64,000 nucleotides of DNA from Streptococcus sanguinis SK1 = NCTC 7863 (GCF_000194945.1 NZ_GL878507.1:435931-499930); one strand, 5' to 3'. Counted from the stretch's first letter, positions 10,974 to 18,416 are shown. A program made the numbers and translations. Notes: generated by a model from the letters alone, not told the origin.

Positions 10974-11024
10974 AAAACGAATGATGAAGACAAAGCCAAG
11001 TTTAAGACCATCATTCGTTTTTGA
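10974..11024 (+). terminator. Terminator after the Pht gene
   Basis: AAAACGAATGATG (10974-10986) pairs with CATCATTCGTTTT (11009-11021) and runs into a T-rich tract. Confidence 0.85.
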
Positions 11025-11094
11025 TTTTGACAACCCTATACTTATTTGCATGATATTGTGTTAAAATAAACAGAGACTGATAGATGTTGAACTT

Positions 11095-11129
11095 CCATAT
11101 TCAATAAACTAATGGTTTATTGAATATGG
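11095..11129. repeat. Perfect 15-bp inverted repeat at island edge
   Basis: CCATATTCAATAAAC at 11095-11109 and its exact reverse complement at 11115-11129 flank the 5-base loop TAATG. No T run follows, so it is not a simple terminator. It sits between the Pht terminator and the first island gene and could be an operator, a leader hairpin or a scar of recombination. Confidence 0.75.
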
Positions 11130-11162
11130 ACAAAATGCCAGAATAATTAAATAGGTGAAAAA

Positions 11163-11642
11163 ATGATTAGAGCAAAATATGGTGAAAATATTGTTGTCGC
11201 TTTTAAATACCAAAATCAGTATTCTTGGTATATTTCTGACTTGGAGCTATGGTATATTAATTACGAAGAAGCGGGATATAATTTAGATCAGATTGATAAA
11301 GAGAGATTACGCTCTCCGATTTTACTGCCTGAGAATATTCTCTATTTTTTAGAAGATATGCAAAAATATAGTTGCGATCTGTCAGAGTTAAGGAAAGTCT
11401 TTGCTAATGAGTATAAAATGGATAAATTGAATGCTATTTATGATTTCGCTCCATCTTTATTAGTTGATATGGATAATTTGTTACTGTATTCTAATTATGC
11501 AGAATATATTTCTTTTGAGGAATATATCTCAGCTCCATGGATAGGGAAATATCAACATTTCCTAGATTTAATTCCGAAAGAATATAAGTTTTGGGCAGAC
11601 ATAGGCGATAATGTGTTTGACAAAAACATAAAACGTGGATAG
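11163..11642 (+). CDS. Hypothetical protein, first gene of immunity island
   Basis: This 159-residue protein has no signal peptide or membrane span and is acidic and rich in Tyr, Leu and Ile, like many small immunity proteins. I do not recognise its family. GGTG precedes the ATG by a short spacer (ATAGGTGAAAAA), a modest ribosome binding site. It is the first gene after the perfect inverted repeat. Its placement at the head of a run of immunity-like genes suggests, but does not show, an immunity role. Its AT content is clearly higher than that of the Pht gene upstream. Confidence 0.75.
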   Translation: MIRAKYGENIVVAFKYQNQYSWYISDLELWYINYEEAGYNLDQIDKERLRSPILLPENILYFLEDMQKYSCDLSELRKVFANEYKMDKLNAIYDFAPSLLVDMDNLLLYSNYAEYISFEEYISAPWIGKYQHFLDLIPKEYKFWADIGDNVFDKNIKRG

Positions 11643-11679
11643 AACAAAGAAAATAAAGAGAATAGAGGGAATAAAATAA

Positions 11680-11886
11680 ATGAATGACGACAAAATGACT
11701 GTAATTCAAGAGATGTTTAAAAAAGGTGAAACAGATGAATTAGTTCCTGCAGTTACTGTGATACTGGACGGAAAAATTAAAGGTGTGATTGATATCTTGA
11801 TGGAACAAAAAGGTTATGACGGATATCCAGAAGCTATATCTGATATTATCTTTAAAGGCATTTCAACAATAATTGATCACGAATAA
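11680..11886 (+). CDS. Small RHH-like protein, copy 1
   Basis: This 68-residue protein is a paralogue of the next gene. Both have a short N-terminal segment, a predicted beta strand (TVILDGKIK), a helix, a turn with Gly/Tyr/Asn and a second helix (EAISDIIFKGISTII). This order resembles the ribbon-helix-helix DNA-binding fold of small antitoxins, but the match is by pattern only. No toxin partner is evident beside it. An AGAGGG sequence lies about 12 bases before the ATG. Confidence 0.65.
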   Translation: MNDDKMTVIQEMFKKGETDELVPAVTVILDGKIKGVIDILMEQKGYDGYPEAISDIIFKGISTIIDHE

Positions 11887-11966
11887 ATTAGGCTAATCTT
11901 ACCGTCAAAATTTTGAAAAGTTGATTCCTAAAAACGAACGATATTAGATAGTAAAGGAAGGTAAAT

Positions 11967-12176
11967 ATGATGTCAGATAATAAATTAATTATTTTAAACG
12001 AGACATTTGGCAAGGAAGGCTCAGATCAGAAAGTCGAAGGTTTAACTTTAATTGTAGATGGACAAATTAAGACTGCATTTGATGCGATTAAAACGAAAAA
12101 AGACTATAGTAATTATAACGAAGTCTTGAGAGATATTGTTTTTGTCGGTTTAGAAAGTATATTGAGAGAAAAATAG
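11967..12176 (+). CDS. Small RHH-like protein, copy 2
   Basis: This 69-residue protein aligns with the upstream 68-residue gene along its length, for example LTLIVDGQIK with TVILDGKIK and EVLRDIVFVGLESIL with EAISDIIFKGISTII. The second helix pattern, EVLRD followed by GLESI, is close to that of ribbon-helix-helix regulators. AAGGAAGG precedes the ATG by six bases, a good ribosome binding site; the adjacent ATG at 11970 is an alternative. An 80-base spacer separates the two copies and a terminator follows. Function is unknown. Confidence 0.72.
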   Translation: MMSDNKLIILNETFGKEGSDQKVEGLTLIVDGQIKTAFDAIKTKKDYSNYNEVLRDIVFVGLESILREK

Positions 12177-12193
12177 TAAAAAATTATGAGTAT

Positions 12194-12220
12194 GAGAGAA
12201 TCAAATCGGTTCTCTCTTTT
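12194..12220 (+). terminator. Terminator after the RHH-like pair
   Basis: GAGAGAA (12194-12200) pairs with TTCTCTC (12210-12216), followed by TTTT. Confidence 0.7.
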
Positions 12221-12296
12221 GGATATTAAGAGAGATGAGAGCATGCTTATCAGAGTGATTTAAGGGGAGCGAATTTTTGCTTTCTTTTTATGCTCT

Positions 12297-12325
12297 TTGG
12301 GCCTTCATCTCTTGTATGGTATAAT
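12297..12325 (+). promoter_or_regulatory. Extended -10 promoter for the ankyrin block
   Basis: TGGTATAAT, an extended -10, has its TATAAT at 12320-12325. A plausible -35, TTGGGC, lies at 12297-12302 with a 17-bp spacer. Similar TGGTATAAT elements recur at 16626-16634 and 21369-21377. Confidence 0.65.
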
Positions 12326-12356
12326 GAGATTTGACAATACTAGGACTGAGATTTAA

Positions 12357-12479
12357 ATGAGATTTGTTAGATACAAAAATCGTGAAATTACTTTGCAGGG
12401 ATTAAAGGACTTCCAATGTAATCCAAATCATTTTAGATTAGAAACACTTTCTGCTAATAGAAGTCATAAGTTTGAATAG
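12357..12479 (+). CDS. Possible 40-residue small protein or remnant
   Basis: An ATG at 12357 opens a 40-codon frame ending at TAG 12477-12479, nine bases before the first ankyrin gene. It starts about 32 bases after the extended -10 promoter. The product is basic at the N-terminus (MRFVRYKNREITL) and ends RSHKFE. The ribosome binding site is weak. It may be a leader peptide, a real small gene or the tail of a lost gene; I cannot tell. Confidence 0.3.
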   Translation: MRFVRYKNREITLQGLKDFQCNPNHFRLETLSANRSHKFE

Positions 12480-12487
12480 GAGATAAG

Positions 12488-13033
12488 ATGGATATTTTCG
12501 ATATTGTTCAAGATGGGACATATAATGAGTTTATAGAAAGTTACAATGGAGACATAACACAAATTGATAAATATACAAAACTTAATTTGTTATGTACGGC
12601 TATGCTTAACGATAATTTACCGGAAGAGAAATTGAAAATTATTAAATATCTGCTGTCTGAGAAGGTAGAGGTAAATTTTTTGTCAAAAAAAGAAAACAGA
12701 AATGCTCTTCATTATTTCTTCCAAGCTAATTGGCGGCCTAAAATAGCGTATGCATACGAAGTAGTGAAATTACTCATTGAGGCGGGAATTGATGTAAATG
12801 CAGTTGACAAATTTGGTTCTATTCCGATGACTTACTCAGTAACGTTATTAAAATTAGCAACGGAAGAGTTAGAAGCTCTATATAAGCTTTTACTAGAGTC
12901 CGGTTCGGATTATAAGTTAAAAAATAAATCTGGTAAATCGTGCCTAGACTATGCGGAAGAATATTCTTGGAGAAGTGGTCTGCTTGATATTATCAAAGAC
13001 TATGAAGAAGGTAGAAGTAATGAGAGTTTATGA
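12488..13033 (+). CDS. Ankyrin-repeat protein, copy 1
   Basis: This 181-residue cytoplasmic protein contains about three degenerate ankyrin repeats, with loops such as NALHYFF, AGIDVNAVDKFGSIPMTYS and SGSDYKLKNKSGKSCLDYA. Ankyrin proteins of this size are common as immunity genes beside polymorphic toxins, and that role is inferred from context. ATAGGAGATAAG before the ATG is a strong ribosome binding site. Its last 14 bases overlap the start of the paralogous next gene, so the two are translationally coupled. Confidence 0.85.
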   Translation: MDIFDIVQDGTYNEFIESYNGDITQIDKYTKLNLLCTAMLNDNLPEEKLKIIKYLLSEKVEVNFLSKKENRNALHYFFQANWRPKIAYAYEVVKLLIEAGIDVNAVDKFGSIPMTYSVTLLKLATEELEALYKLLLESGSDYKLKNKSGKSCLDYAEEYSWRSGLLDIIKDYEEGRSNESL

Positions 13034-13559
13034 TTTAGAGTCGTCTATTAGAAATGCAGATTTAAAATCGTTTCAGAAATACCATAATGGAGAAATACAT
13101 CAAGAATTTACGAATGATAATCTTTCCATGCTAGAGTTACTATTTACGGAATCTAGTAATTGTGGCAATAGAATGCAAATCGCAGAATATCTGATTCATC
13201 AAGGAATTGATGTAAATCATCAATCAAAAACTAAGAGTACTGCCCTTCATTTACTATTAGGATCTGCAAAGGCAAATTGGTCTGCTGATCCCCAATATCT
13301 CTTACAGGAAGCAGAATTACTTATAAAGAATGGAGCAGATGTGAATTTGAAGGATTCTCACGGTGGAACGCCTCTATCATATGCAATTGCGACATTAAAA
13401 GCCTCCACTGAAGATTTACTTCCTATGTACAAAGCTCTTTTAAACGCTGGAGCATATGTCGATGAGCGCTCTTGTGTACCTTCTTGTTTAGAGTTGACAA
13501 AAATTTTTCCTTGGAGAGCAGAATTACTTCCCTTGCTGGAAGATTTTCAGAGGAAATAA
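13020..13559 (+). CDS. Ankyrin-repeat protein, copy 2
   Basis: This 179-residue protein is a paralogue of the preceding ankyrin gene: both begin with a short helix, then share YNGDITQ/YHNGEIHQ and the repeats GIDVN and GADVNLKDSHGGTPLSYA. The ATG at 13020 was chosen because it gives the same N-terminus as the paralogue and follows GAAGAAGGTAGAAG; a longer in-frame start at 12951 has no paralogous counterpart. The 14-base overlap with copy 1 suggests tandem duplication followed by coupling. A role as immunity protein is inferred from the island only. Confidence 0.84.
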   Translation: MRVYDLESSIRNADLKSFQKYHNGEIHQEFTNDNLSMLELLFTESSNCGNRMQIAEYLIHQGIDVNHQSKTKSTALHLLLGSAKANWSADPQYLLQEAELLIKNGADVNLKDSHGGTPLSYAIATLKASTEDLLPMYKALLNAGAYVDERSCVPSCLELTKIFPWRAELLPLLEDFQRK

Positions 13560-13561
13560 GA

Positions 13562-13693
13562 ATGATTGGAGCGATTTTTCTACTTCAAATAACATTCTTT
13601 TTGATAAATTTATTCGCTATCTCACAATTAAACGAAAGTAAAAAAGGTAGGCCACATGGTATTAAACAAAGAAAAAATACAGGAAAATTTTGA
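13562..13693 (+). CDS. Possible 43-residue membrane peptide
   Basis: A frame of 43 codons follows AGAGGAAATAAG closely and begins with one hydrophobic span (IFLLQITFFLINLFAI), then turns basic. It overlaps the next gene in another frame by 38 bases. It could be a small membrane peptide or chance; support is weak. Confidence 0.25.
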   Translation: MIGAIFLLQITFFLINLFAISQLNESKKGRPHGIKQRKNTGKF

Positions 13694-14132
13694 GGAATTT
13701 ATGTTTTATATTGATGATACCTTGGATGCAATAAAGCAAAAAGCTAGTAAGCAAGGTTATCATCTAGATATGAGTTTAGAAAGCTTGAAGGATTTGGCTC
13801 AATTCGTTCGAGAGAATGATGTCAAAAATGATCCTGAAAATATTGACGATTTCTTTAATAGCTGGGTCTATCTTGGTGAGGTTTTTCGCTTACAAGCCAA
13901 AGGAGCCTACTGGACAGTTGGTACTGAAAATCCGAAAAACTTAAATTATGGGTTAGAGTATTTGACGGGTTATAATACAATTGGTTCAGAATTTATTCCC
14001 TTATTAATTATGAATAACTTTACTTTAAGTTCACCTGATAGGTTAAATAATAATTTTTTCTATGAATTAGTATTGAAACGTTTAAATCCTAAACCAATAA
14101 ATCTAGATCATCTTCCAACTGAAGAGGGGTAA
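13656..14132 (+). CDS. Hypothetical immunity-island protein
   Basis: This 158-residue cytoplasmic protein has no signal or membrane segment. Its middle contains WVYLGEVFRLQAKGAYW and its C-terminus is rich in Asn, Leu and Pro. I do not recognise the family with confidence. It starts after AAAAAGGTAGG and is followed 42 bases later by the PoNi-like gene, which has its own ribosome binding site. The position inside the island makes an immunity role plausible. Confidence 0.75.
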   Translation: MVLNKEKIQENFEEFMFYIDDTLDAIKQKASKQGYHLDMSLESLKDLAQFVRENDVKNDPENIDDFFNSWVYLGEVFRLQAKGAYWTVGTENPKNLNYGLEYLTGYNTIGSEFIPLLIMNNFTLSSPDRLNNNFFYELVLKRLNPKPINLDHLPTEEG

Positions 14133-14174
14133 AGTGAAATAAAGGTTGTTTGGCCTTATTAAAGGAGATATAAA

Positions 14175-14921
14175 ATGGCAATACGAGATACTTTAAGTAC
14201 AGAAAAGAATTATAAAGATGGCCTAATGTCAAATAAAGAGGCATTGCAGTATTTCCAAGAGAAATTAATAAAACTTCAAATTGATTTAGATAATGGAATT
14301 GAAAACTATAAGAAACCAACAATAGAAGTGTATCATTCAACTTTAGCGACTATCTTGTCTTATCAGAGAGATATTTTATTTGCAACTTATTCTAGTGGGG
14401 CTTCTTTGTCAGATTTTAAAGAGGAATACATTTCATTTGTGGCTTGTTTAGTTCCAGTATGGCATAAGGAATGGGGATATGAACAAATGGTATGGGCGCT
14501 TTCTATTGGTATTCTGTTAGAGATTGATGAGGAGATTTTTGAACAGCTGGTAGACTTGGTCAAAAAAGATGATCCAGAGGATTATTTGATTGACTACCTG
14601 ATTCAATATCGTCATCCAGCTTGGAAGATTCGGATTAATTATAATTTTCCAAGACCCTATGGCTTTACTAGGAAAATTATTGAAAAAGAGAATTCTGAAC
14701 AGGCACTTAAACTGTTGCAAAAATATTTGACTAAGAAATGGTATCAAGGGAGCAGAGATGCAGGATGGTATGATTTGCATAAGCAGAATGTCAAAAATCA
14801 TGTAGGTTATTGGTCTTTTGAATCGGGTGCTATTTGCAAAATTAGAGGTTTGAATTACAAGGAATTGGAAGGCATTCCGTATTTCCCTTACGATTTGATT
14901 GCGGAAAGGGCTGAAGTTTAG
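14175..14921 (+). CDS. PoNi-like immunity protein (DUF1910/DUF1911)
   Basis: This 248-residue protein matches the layout of the PoNe-immunity (PoNi) family, which neutralises PoNe DNase toxins secreted by type VI or type VII systems. The N-terminal helical half fits DUF1910. The C-terminal half has the DUF1911 hallmark GYWSFESGAICKI, followed by YFPYDL near the end. AAAGGAGATATAAA precedes the ATG. No PoNe toxin gene is present in the window, so it is an orphan immunity gene. Family recognition is by motif and the substrate toxin is inferred. Confidence 0.78.
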   Translation: MAIRDTLSTEKNYKDGLMSNKEALQYFQEKLIKLQIDLDNGIENYKKPTIEVYHSTLATILSYQRDILFATYSSGASLSDFKEEYISFVACLVPVWHKEWGYEQMVWALSIGILLEIDEEIFEQLVDLVKKDDPEDYLIDYLIQYRHPAWKIRINYNFPRPYGFTRKIIEKENSEQALKLLQKYLTKKWYQGSRDAGWYDLHKQNVKNHVGYWSFESGAICKIRGLNYKELEGIPYFPYDLIAERAEV

Positions 14922-14968
14922 AGTATTTTAATTTAACTAATAATAAAGGTATTTGAATAGGTGTTTAT

Positions 14969-15397
14969 ATGACAACAGAAATTCAACAATACAAAAATTG
15001 TACGATATTAAAAAACAATAATGATTATCAGATTTTGTGGAGTAGAGGGAAAGAAGTGCTTAACTTTCCCATTAGTCAAGAATTAGCAGAATGTGTTTCA
15101 AAATCAGAAAAAGATTCTTTAGAAGTAATGTTTTATTGTGAACATCATCGTTGGCCTAAAGCAGATGAGTTAGAAGACTATAATCAATCGGATACGATTG
15201 TACATAGAGGTAACGGATTTATTGTATATGAGACAGAGGGCTATTACGAAATTAGCTTTTTTAAAGAAATTGGCGGGGCTATGGGTCCAGAAGTTCGCTA
15301 TCCTATTACTAAAGAACTGATGGATAAAGCATTTGAATCCTCTAGGGGAGCATATGAAGTTATGATTTATGCTGAAACAGGGCACTGGCCTTTATAG
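14969..15397 (+). CDS. Tandem two-domain hypothetical protein
   Basis: This 142-residue protein is an internal duplication of a module of about 60 residues. Copy 1 runs from about residue 10 to 65 and ends LEVMFYCEHHRWP; copy 2 runs from about 80 to 142 and ends YEVMIYAETGHWPL. Both contain P(I)(S/T)xEL in the middle. The same module is fused to a DUF6572 domain in the next gene and in the broken gene at 22536. It has no signal or membrane segment. The family is unknown to me and an immunity role is inferred from context. Confidence 0.8.
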   Translation: MTTEIQQYKNCTILKNNNDYQILWSRGKEVLNFPISQELAECVSKSEKDSLEVMFYCEHHRWPKADELEDYNQSDTIVHRGNGFIVYETEGYYEISFFKEIGGAMGPEVRYPITKELMDKAFESSRGAYEVMIYAETGHWPL

Positions 15398-15516
15398 TAA
15401 AGTGGATTACATTATAAGGACAGCCAAAAAAATTGGGTGAAGTATCAACAGTTAGTTCTTTTGCATTAGGGAATAAATAATCAGTAGATATTTGGTAAAA
15501 GACAAAGGAGATAAGA

Positions 15517-16176
15517 ATGGAATCAATTTATGTAAGTCAAAAAGATATGTTGGAAATTTGTCAAGATGGTGATAAGTATTTCTTGCGTTATCCAACTTTT
15601 AATATTACCTGCCCAGAAGTGATTAGAGAAATCTCCAAAGAAGCTGCAGATAGTTATATGTCGGGAGAACATACTGGCAAAGAGTTGATGAATTATGCGC
15701 AGTATGGTTTTTGGAAATCTAAAAAACAATATACACAAGATGAATCCGATAAGCTCTTCATCGAAGATCATCCTTCCTTTATTTTGAAAAACCCTAAAAA
15801 TAGTCGCTGTCTTTTTACAGCAGAGGAATTTACACAAATTGTCACCCAAGCCATTGTTTCAGAACTGGAACCTAGCGAGCTTGACGCTATTGGTATAGTT
15901 GATAGTCATTTAGAGCTTCTTCTGGTGGATTCAGTTGGCTGGGAGGAAGAAATAGAAGCAGTCCATCTGGAAATTCTGCAGGAAAAAATTAACAATTATA
16001 TCTACTTCCTCGAAAGCAAGCAGTATGTAGAACGATATGGTGATAACTTTGAAAAAAAAGTCATCCGTATCACATTCCAGTATTCTCCATCAGACAATGG
16101 TTTAGCCTTCCTAGCAGCTGTACAGAAGACATTACAGAATACAGATATGAGTTTGAAGATAGAACTGCCTAATTGA
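15517..16176 (+). CDS. Fusion of island module with DUF6572 domain
   Basis: This 219-residue protein has two parts. Residues 1-70 resemble the repeated module of the preceding gene (LEICQDGDKYFLRYP then ELMNYAQYGFWK). The C-terminal half, from about residue 120, is a DUF6572-type domain beginning ELDAIGIVDSHLELLL and containing NNYIYFLESKQYVERYG. The last 190 bases are nearly identical to those of genes ending at 21338 and 23180. AAAGGAGATAAG precedes the ATG by a short spacer. DUF6572 proteins are frequent in toxin-immunity clusters, and the exact role is unknown. Confidence 0.8.
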   Translation: MESIYVSQKDMLEICQDGDKYFLRYPTFNITCPEVIREISKEAADSYMSGEHTGKELMNYAQYGFWKSKKQYTQDESDKLFIEDHPSFILKNPKNSRCLFTAEEFTQIVTQAIVSELEPSELDAIGIVDSHLELLLVDSVGWEEEIEAVHLEILQEKINNYIYFLESKQYVERYGDNFEKKVIRITFQYSPSDNGLAFLAAVQKTLQNTDMSLKIELPN

Positions 16177-16179
16177 TCT

Positions 16180-16209
16180 AAAGAGAGTGAATTTTCACCC
16201 TCTTTTTAG
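16180..16209 (+). terminator. Terminator after the first DUF6572 gene
   Basis: AAAGAGAGTGAA (16180-16191) pairs with TTCACCCTCTTT (16194-16205) with one mismatch, followed by T residues. Confidence 0.75.
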
Positions 16210-16334
16210 ATGTTTCTGAACAAAACTTCCTGTTTTCGCTCGTTTTTATCCTGTTATTTTTAAGAAAACAAAATGTTTCACCCCATCCATCCCTTCACTT
16301 ATGCTATAATAGTCTATAGAAAGTCGAGGGAATA

Positions 16335-16544
16335 ATGAAGAAAATACTATTAGTGGTTGTGGTGCAGGGCTTGGCTATCTTTGTGATTACAGGTTTGCTT
16401 TGTTTATTTATGCGGGGGGATTTTTTCTTCCGTGCTTTGGCGCCGATTTTGGGTCTGGCAGCGGGAGGTTTTCGCTTCGTGACGGCCATGGTGACAAAAG
16501 CGTTTGCGCCTAGTCTTTATGAGGACAGCAAGAAAAAGGAATAA
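16335..16544 (+). CDS. Small two-span membrane protein
   Basis: This 69-residue protein has one hydrophobic span at residues 4-24 (ILLVVVVQGLAIFVITGLL), a second around 30-52 and a charged tail ending DSKKKE. TATAAT at 16305-16310 lies upstream and TCGAGGGAA is the ribosome binding site. It has its own terminator. It sits between immunity genes and the truncated toxin gene. I do not recognise a family. Confidence 0.65.
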   Translation: MKKILLVVVVQGLAIFVITGLLCLFMRGDFFFRALAPILGLAAGGFRFVTAMVTKAFAPSLYEDSKKKE

Positions 16545-16562
16545 TCTATAGAGTAGACAGTA

Positions 16563-16595
16563 GGTCTGAGGTCGTTTGCCTCAGGCCTTTCTTTT
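16563..16595 (+). terminator. Terminator after the small membrane gene
   Basis: GGTCTGAGG (16563-16571) pairs with CCTCAGGCC (16579-16587) with one G-U, followed by TTTCTTTTT. Confidence 0.8.
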
Positions 16596-16625
16596 TCTCC
16601 TCCCTTTCCCACCCTATCTCTTATA

Positions 16626-16634
16626 TGGTATAAT
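16626..16634 (+). promoter_or_regulatory. Extended -10 element before toxin fragment
   Basis: TGGTATAAT at 16626-16634 matches an extended -10; the -35 region is poor. It lies 87 bases before the first ATG of the toxin fragment, and no clear ribosome binding site precedes that ATG. Confidence 0.5.
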
Positions 16635-16720
16635 GGAACAAGGACATTTTCCTTTTAGTACTTTGAAAACTCTATATTTTTTGAATCCTTTATCTGCTCT
16701 GCTATTTCCAAAAAAATAAA

Positions 16721-17968
16721 ATGACTGACCTAGGCTGCTCACTAATTTTCGTACAGGATGTGATGAGCTCGCTGTCTGAGAATATCAAGACGGTTGTCAA
16801 TATCAAGGACCGCAACACTGGTCAGTTAGTCATGGAAGAGGGAATCCTTAGAGAGATTGACTTCCGCTTGGATCATTTCCCATTTAGCTATGCTGGAAGA
16901 CAGGTGTTTGGCTTTGGTATTGGTAAATATGCGGATCATCTAAAAATGAAGCGGACAAATGCGGAACTGGATATTGATATTCCTTCAGGTAGCAAAAATA
17001 GCTCTGTCAATCTAGAACTATCGAATGGCTTTAACAAGGGACTCAAGGTTGATACAGATGGTCTTAACCTTAATAGCAAGGTTAAGACGAAGGTTAATGC
17101 TGGAAGTGGCGTGGCAGATGTGGATCTTACACTTGCGAAGAAATCTGCAGACTTAGAACTTCCTGTTAAGACTAACTTGACAGAGGCTGGTACTTTAAAT
17201 GGAATTGCTGGAGCCAAAGCTGCGGACATGGACGTTCCGAAGGTGAAGCAGATATCAGGAGACAGTGCAACCACGGCTGTTAGCGGAGTCAAGCCAGGTG
17301 ATGTTGAAGCACCGAAGGTTAACAAAGAACAAATTCTAAGAAATATAGAAGAAAGCAGGCTTGCGAGGAAATCCAGTAACTTTGACCAATATCTGGCGAA
17401 GGAGAAATTCCAGAAAACCTTGATGGGTATGGAACCGATGGACCGTCAGAGATATCTTCAATGGCATAAGTATGCGGAGGCAGGTATCGAACCATCCAAT
17501 AGAGTCAAATTAAGAAATTGGTCATATCCACCTGAGCCAGAATTTTACCTTAAAAATAAAAATGTATATGATAATCCAGATTATTTTAATCAGTTAACAG
17601 GGGATACAATTTATCCAGGAAGTCCCGAGAGTTCCATGGGTAGAGTTGATGGAAGTATACATAAAAATGGATTTTTGAATGGCGAATATGTAGAGGATAT
17701 AATAGAACCAGGAACTGTTTTAGATCGCTATGGTGATAATGATTCTGGCCGTTATTTTTCTCCTTCAGGCGCTAGTTTTGGAGAAAGAGCGCTACCACCT
17801 TTCATGAAAAACAAGCCTAAGATAACTTATATTGCAACTAAACCAATCCCTAATAAAAAAGGATTAATTGCTCCATGGTTTGATGAGCCTGGAATGGGCA
17901 TTCAACACTTTACAGATATGGAAGTGGGGTATTTGATGAATAATGGTTATCTAAAAATAATTGAATGA
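16721..17968 (+). pseudogene. 5'-truncated polymorphic toxin with TNT (NADase) domain
   Basis: The frame encodes 415 residues. Residues 1-320 look like the middle region of an LXG-type secreted toxin, including RQVFGFGIGKYADHLKM and repetitive Asp/Leu/Lys-rich segments. Residues 330-415 are a TNT domain (DUF4237), the NAD+ glycohydrolase fold of the tuberculosis necrotizing toxin. The conserved residues are present: Arg336 in LDRYG, Arg356 in ERALPP and Gln395 in GMGIQHF. The LXG secretion domain expected at the N-terminus is absent, an in-frame stop lies at 16682-16684 and there is no ribosome binding site. It is probably an orphan toxin cassette left by recombination. The catalytic domain itself appears intact. 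The stop overlaps the reading frame of the following candidate immunity gene's leader. Confidence 0.8.
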
Positions 17969-17978
17969 GGTAAAAATA

Positions 17979-18362
17979 ATGCAGTTAAAGCAAGAATTAA
18001 TGGAGTTGCTATTAAAAATAGGGGAGACAAATCTTAATCAGTCGGATTTATTTACAGAAGAAAAACCATCTCTATTCTTACCGGAAGGACGTACTATTTA
18101 TTTAGAGGGCGATCATTACTACATTGTTGGTGTCGAACGTGGCAAAATAAATTCTGAGAAAAAATTTGATAATAAGGAAGATATTCTTTATTATCTTTTG
18201 CAATCATATGTTACTAGAATAGCATCAAAGAATGCATGGACTAATGCTAATGGAGATTTTGAACGTTATAATAGCCTTCTTCAAGAAGAACAAATTCGTT
18301 TATTTAGTATAATTAATCCTAAGTATGGAGAGAGAAGAAGGAAGGAAATAGACATAAATTAA
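17979..18362 (+). CDS. Candidate immunity protein for the TNT toxin
   Basis: This 127-residue protein lies ten bases after the toxin frame, the usual place for the cognate immunity gene. It contains YYIVGVERGKI in the middle and a helical C-terminus with YNSLLQEEQIRLF. The pattern is reminiscent of Imm63-type immunity proteins, a tentative call. ATGAGG precedes the ATG at 17979 by eight bases; a TTG at 17961 in the same frame is less likely. It should bind and block the NADase domain in the cytoplasm if the pairing is right. Confidence 0.65.
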   Translation: MQLKQELMELLLKIGETNLNQSDLFTEEKPSLFLPEGRTIYLEGDHYYIVGVERGKINSEKKFDNKEDILYYLLQSYVTRIASKNAWTNANGDFERYNSLLQEEQIRLFSIINPKYGERRRKEIDIN

Positions 18363-18416
18363 ATTGAAGGGAAAAATAAAGAATTTTAGAGTATATAAAA
18401 GTAGGAGATATTCTAT

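Noticed and set aside
16180..16209. Similar AAAGAGAG palindromes at 16180 and 21340 considered as a mobile repeat or CRISPR-like unit
   Set aside because: Each is a plain terminator at the end of a related DUF6572 gene; similarity follows from shared ancestry.
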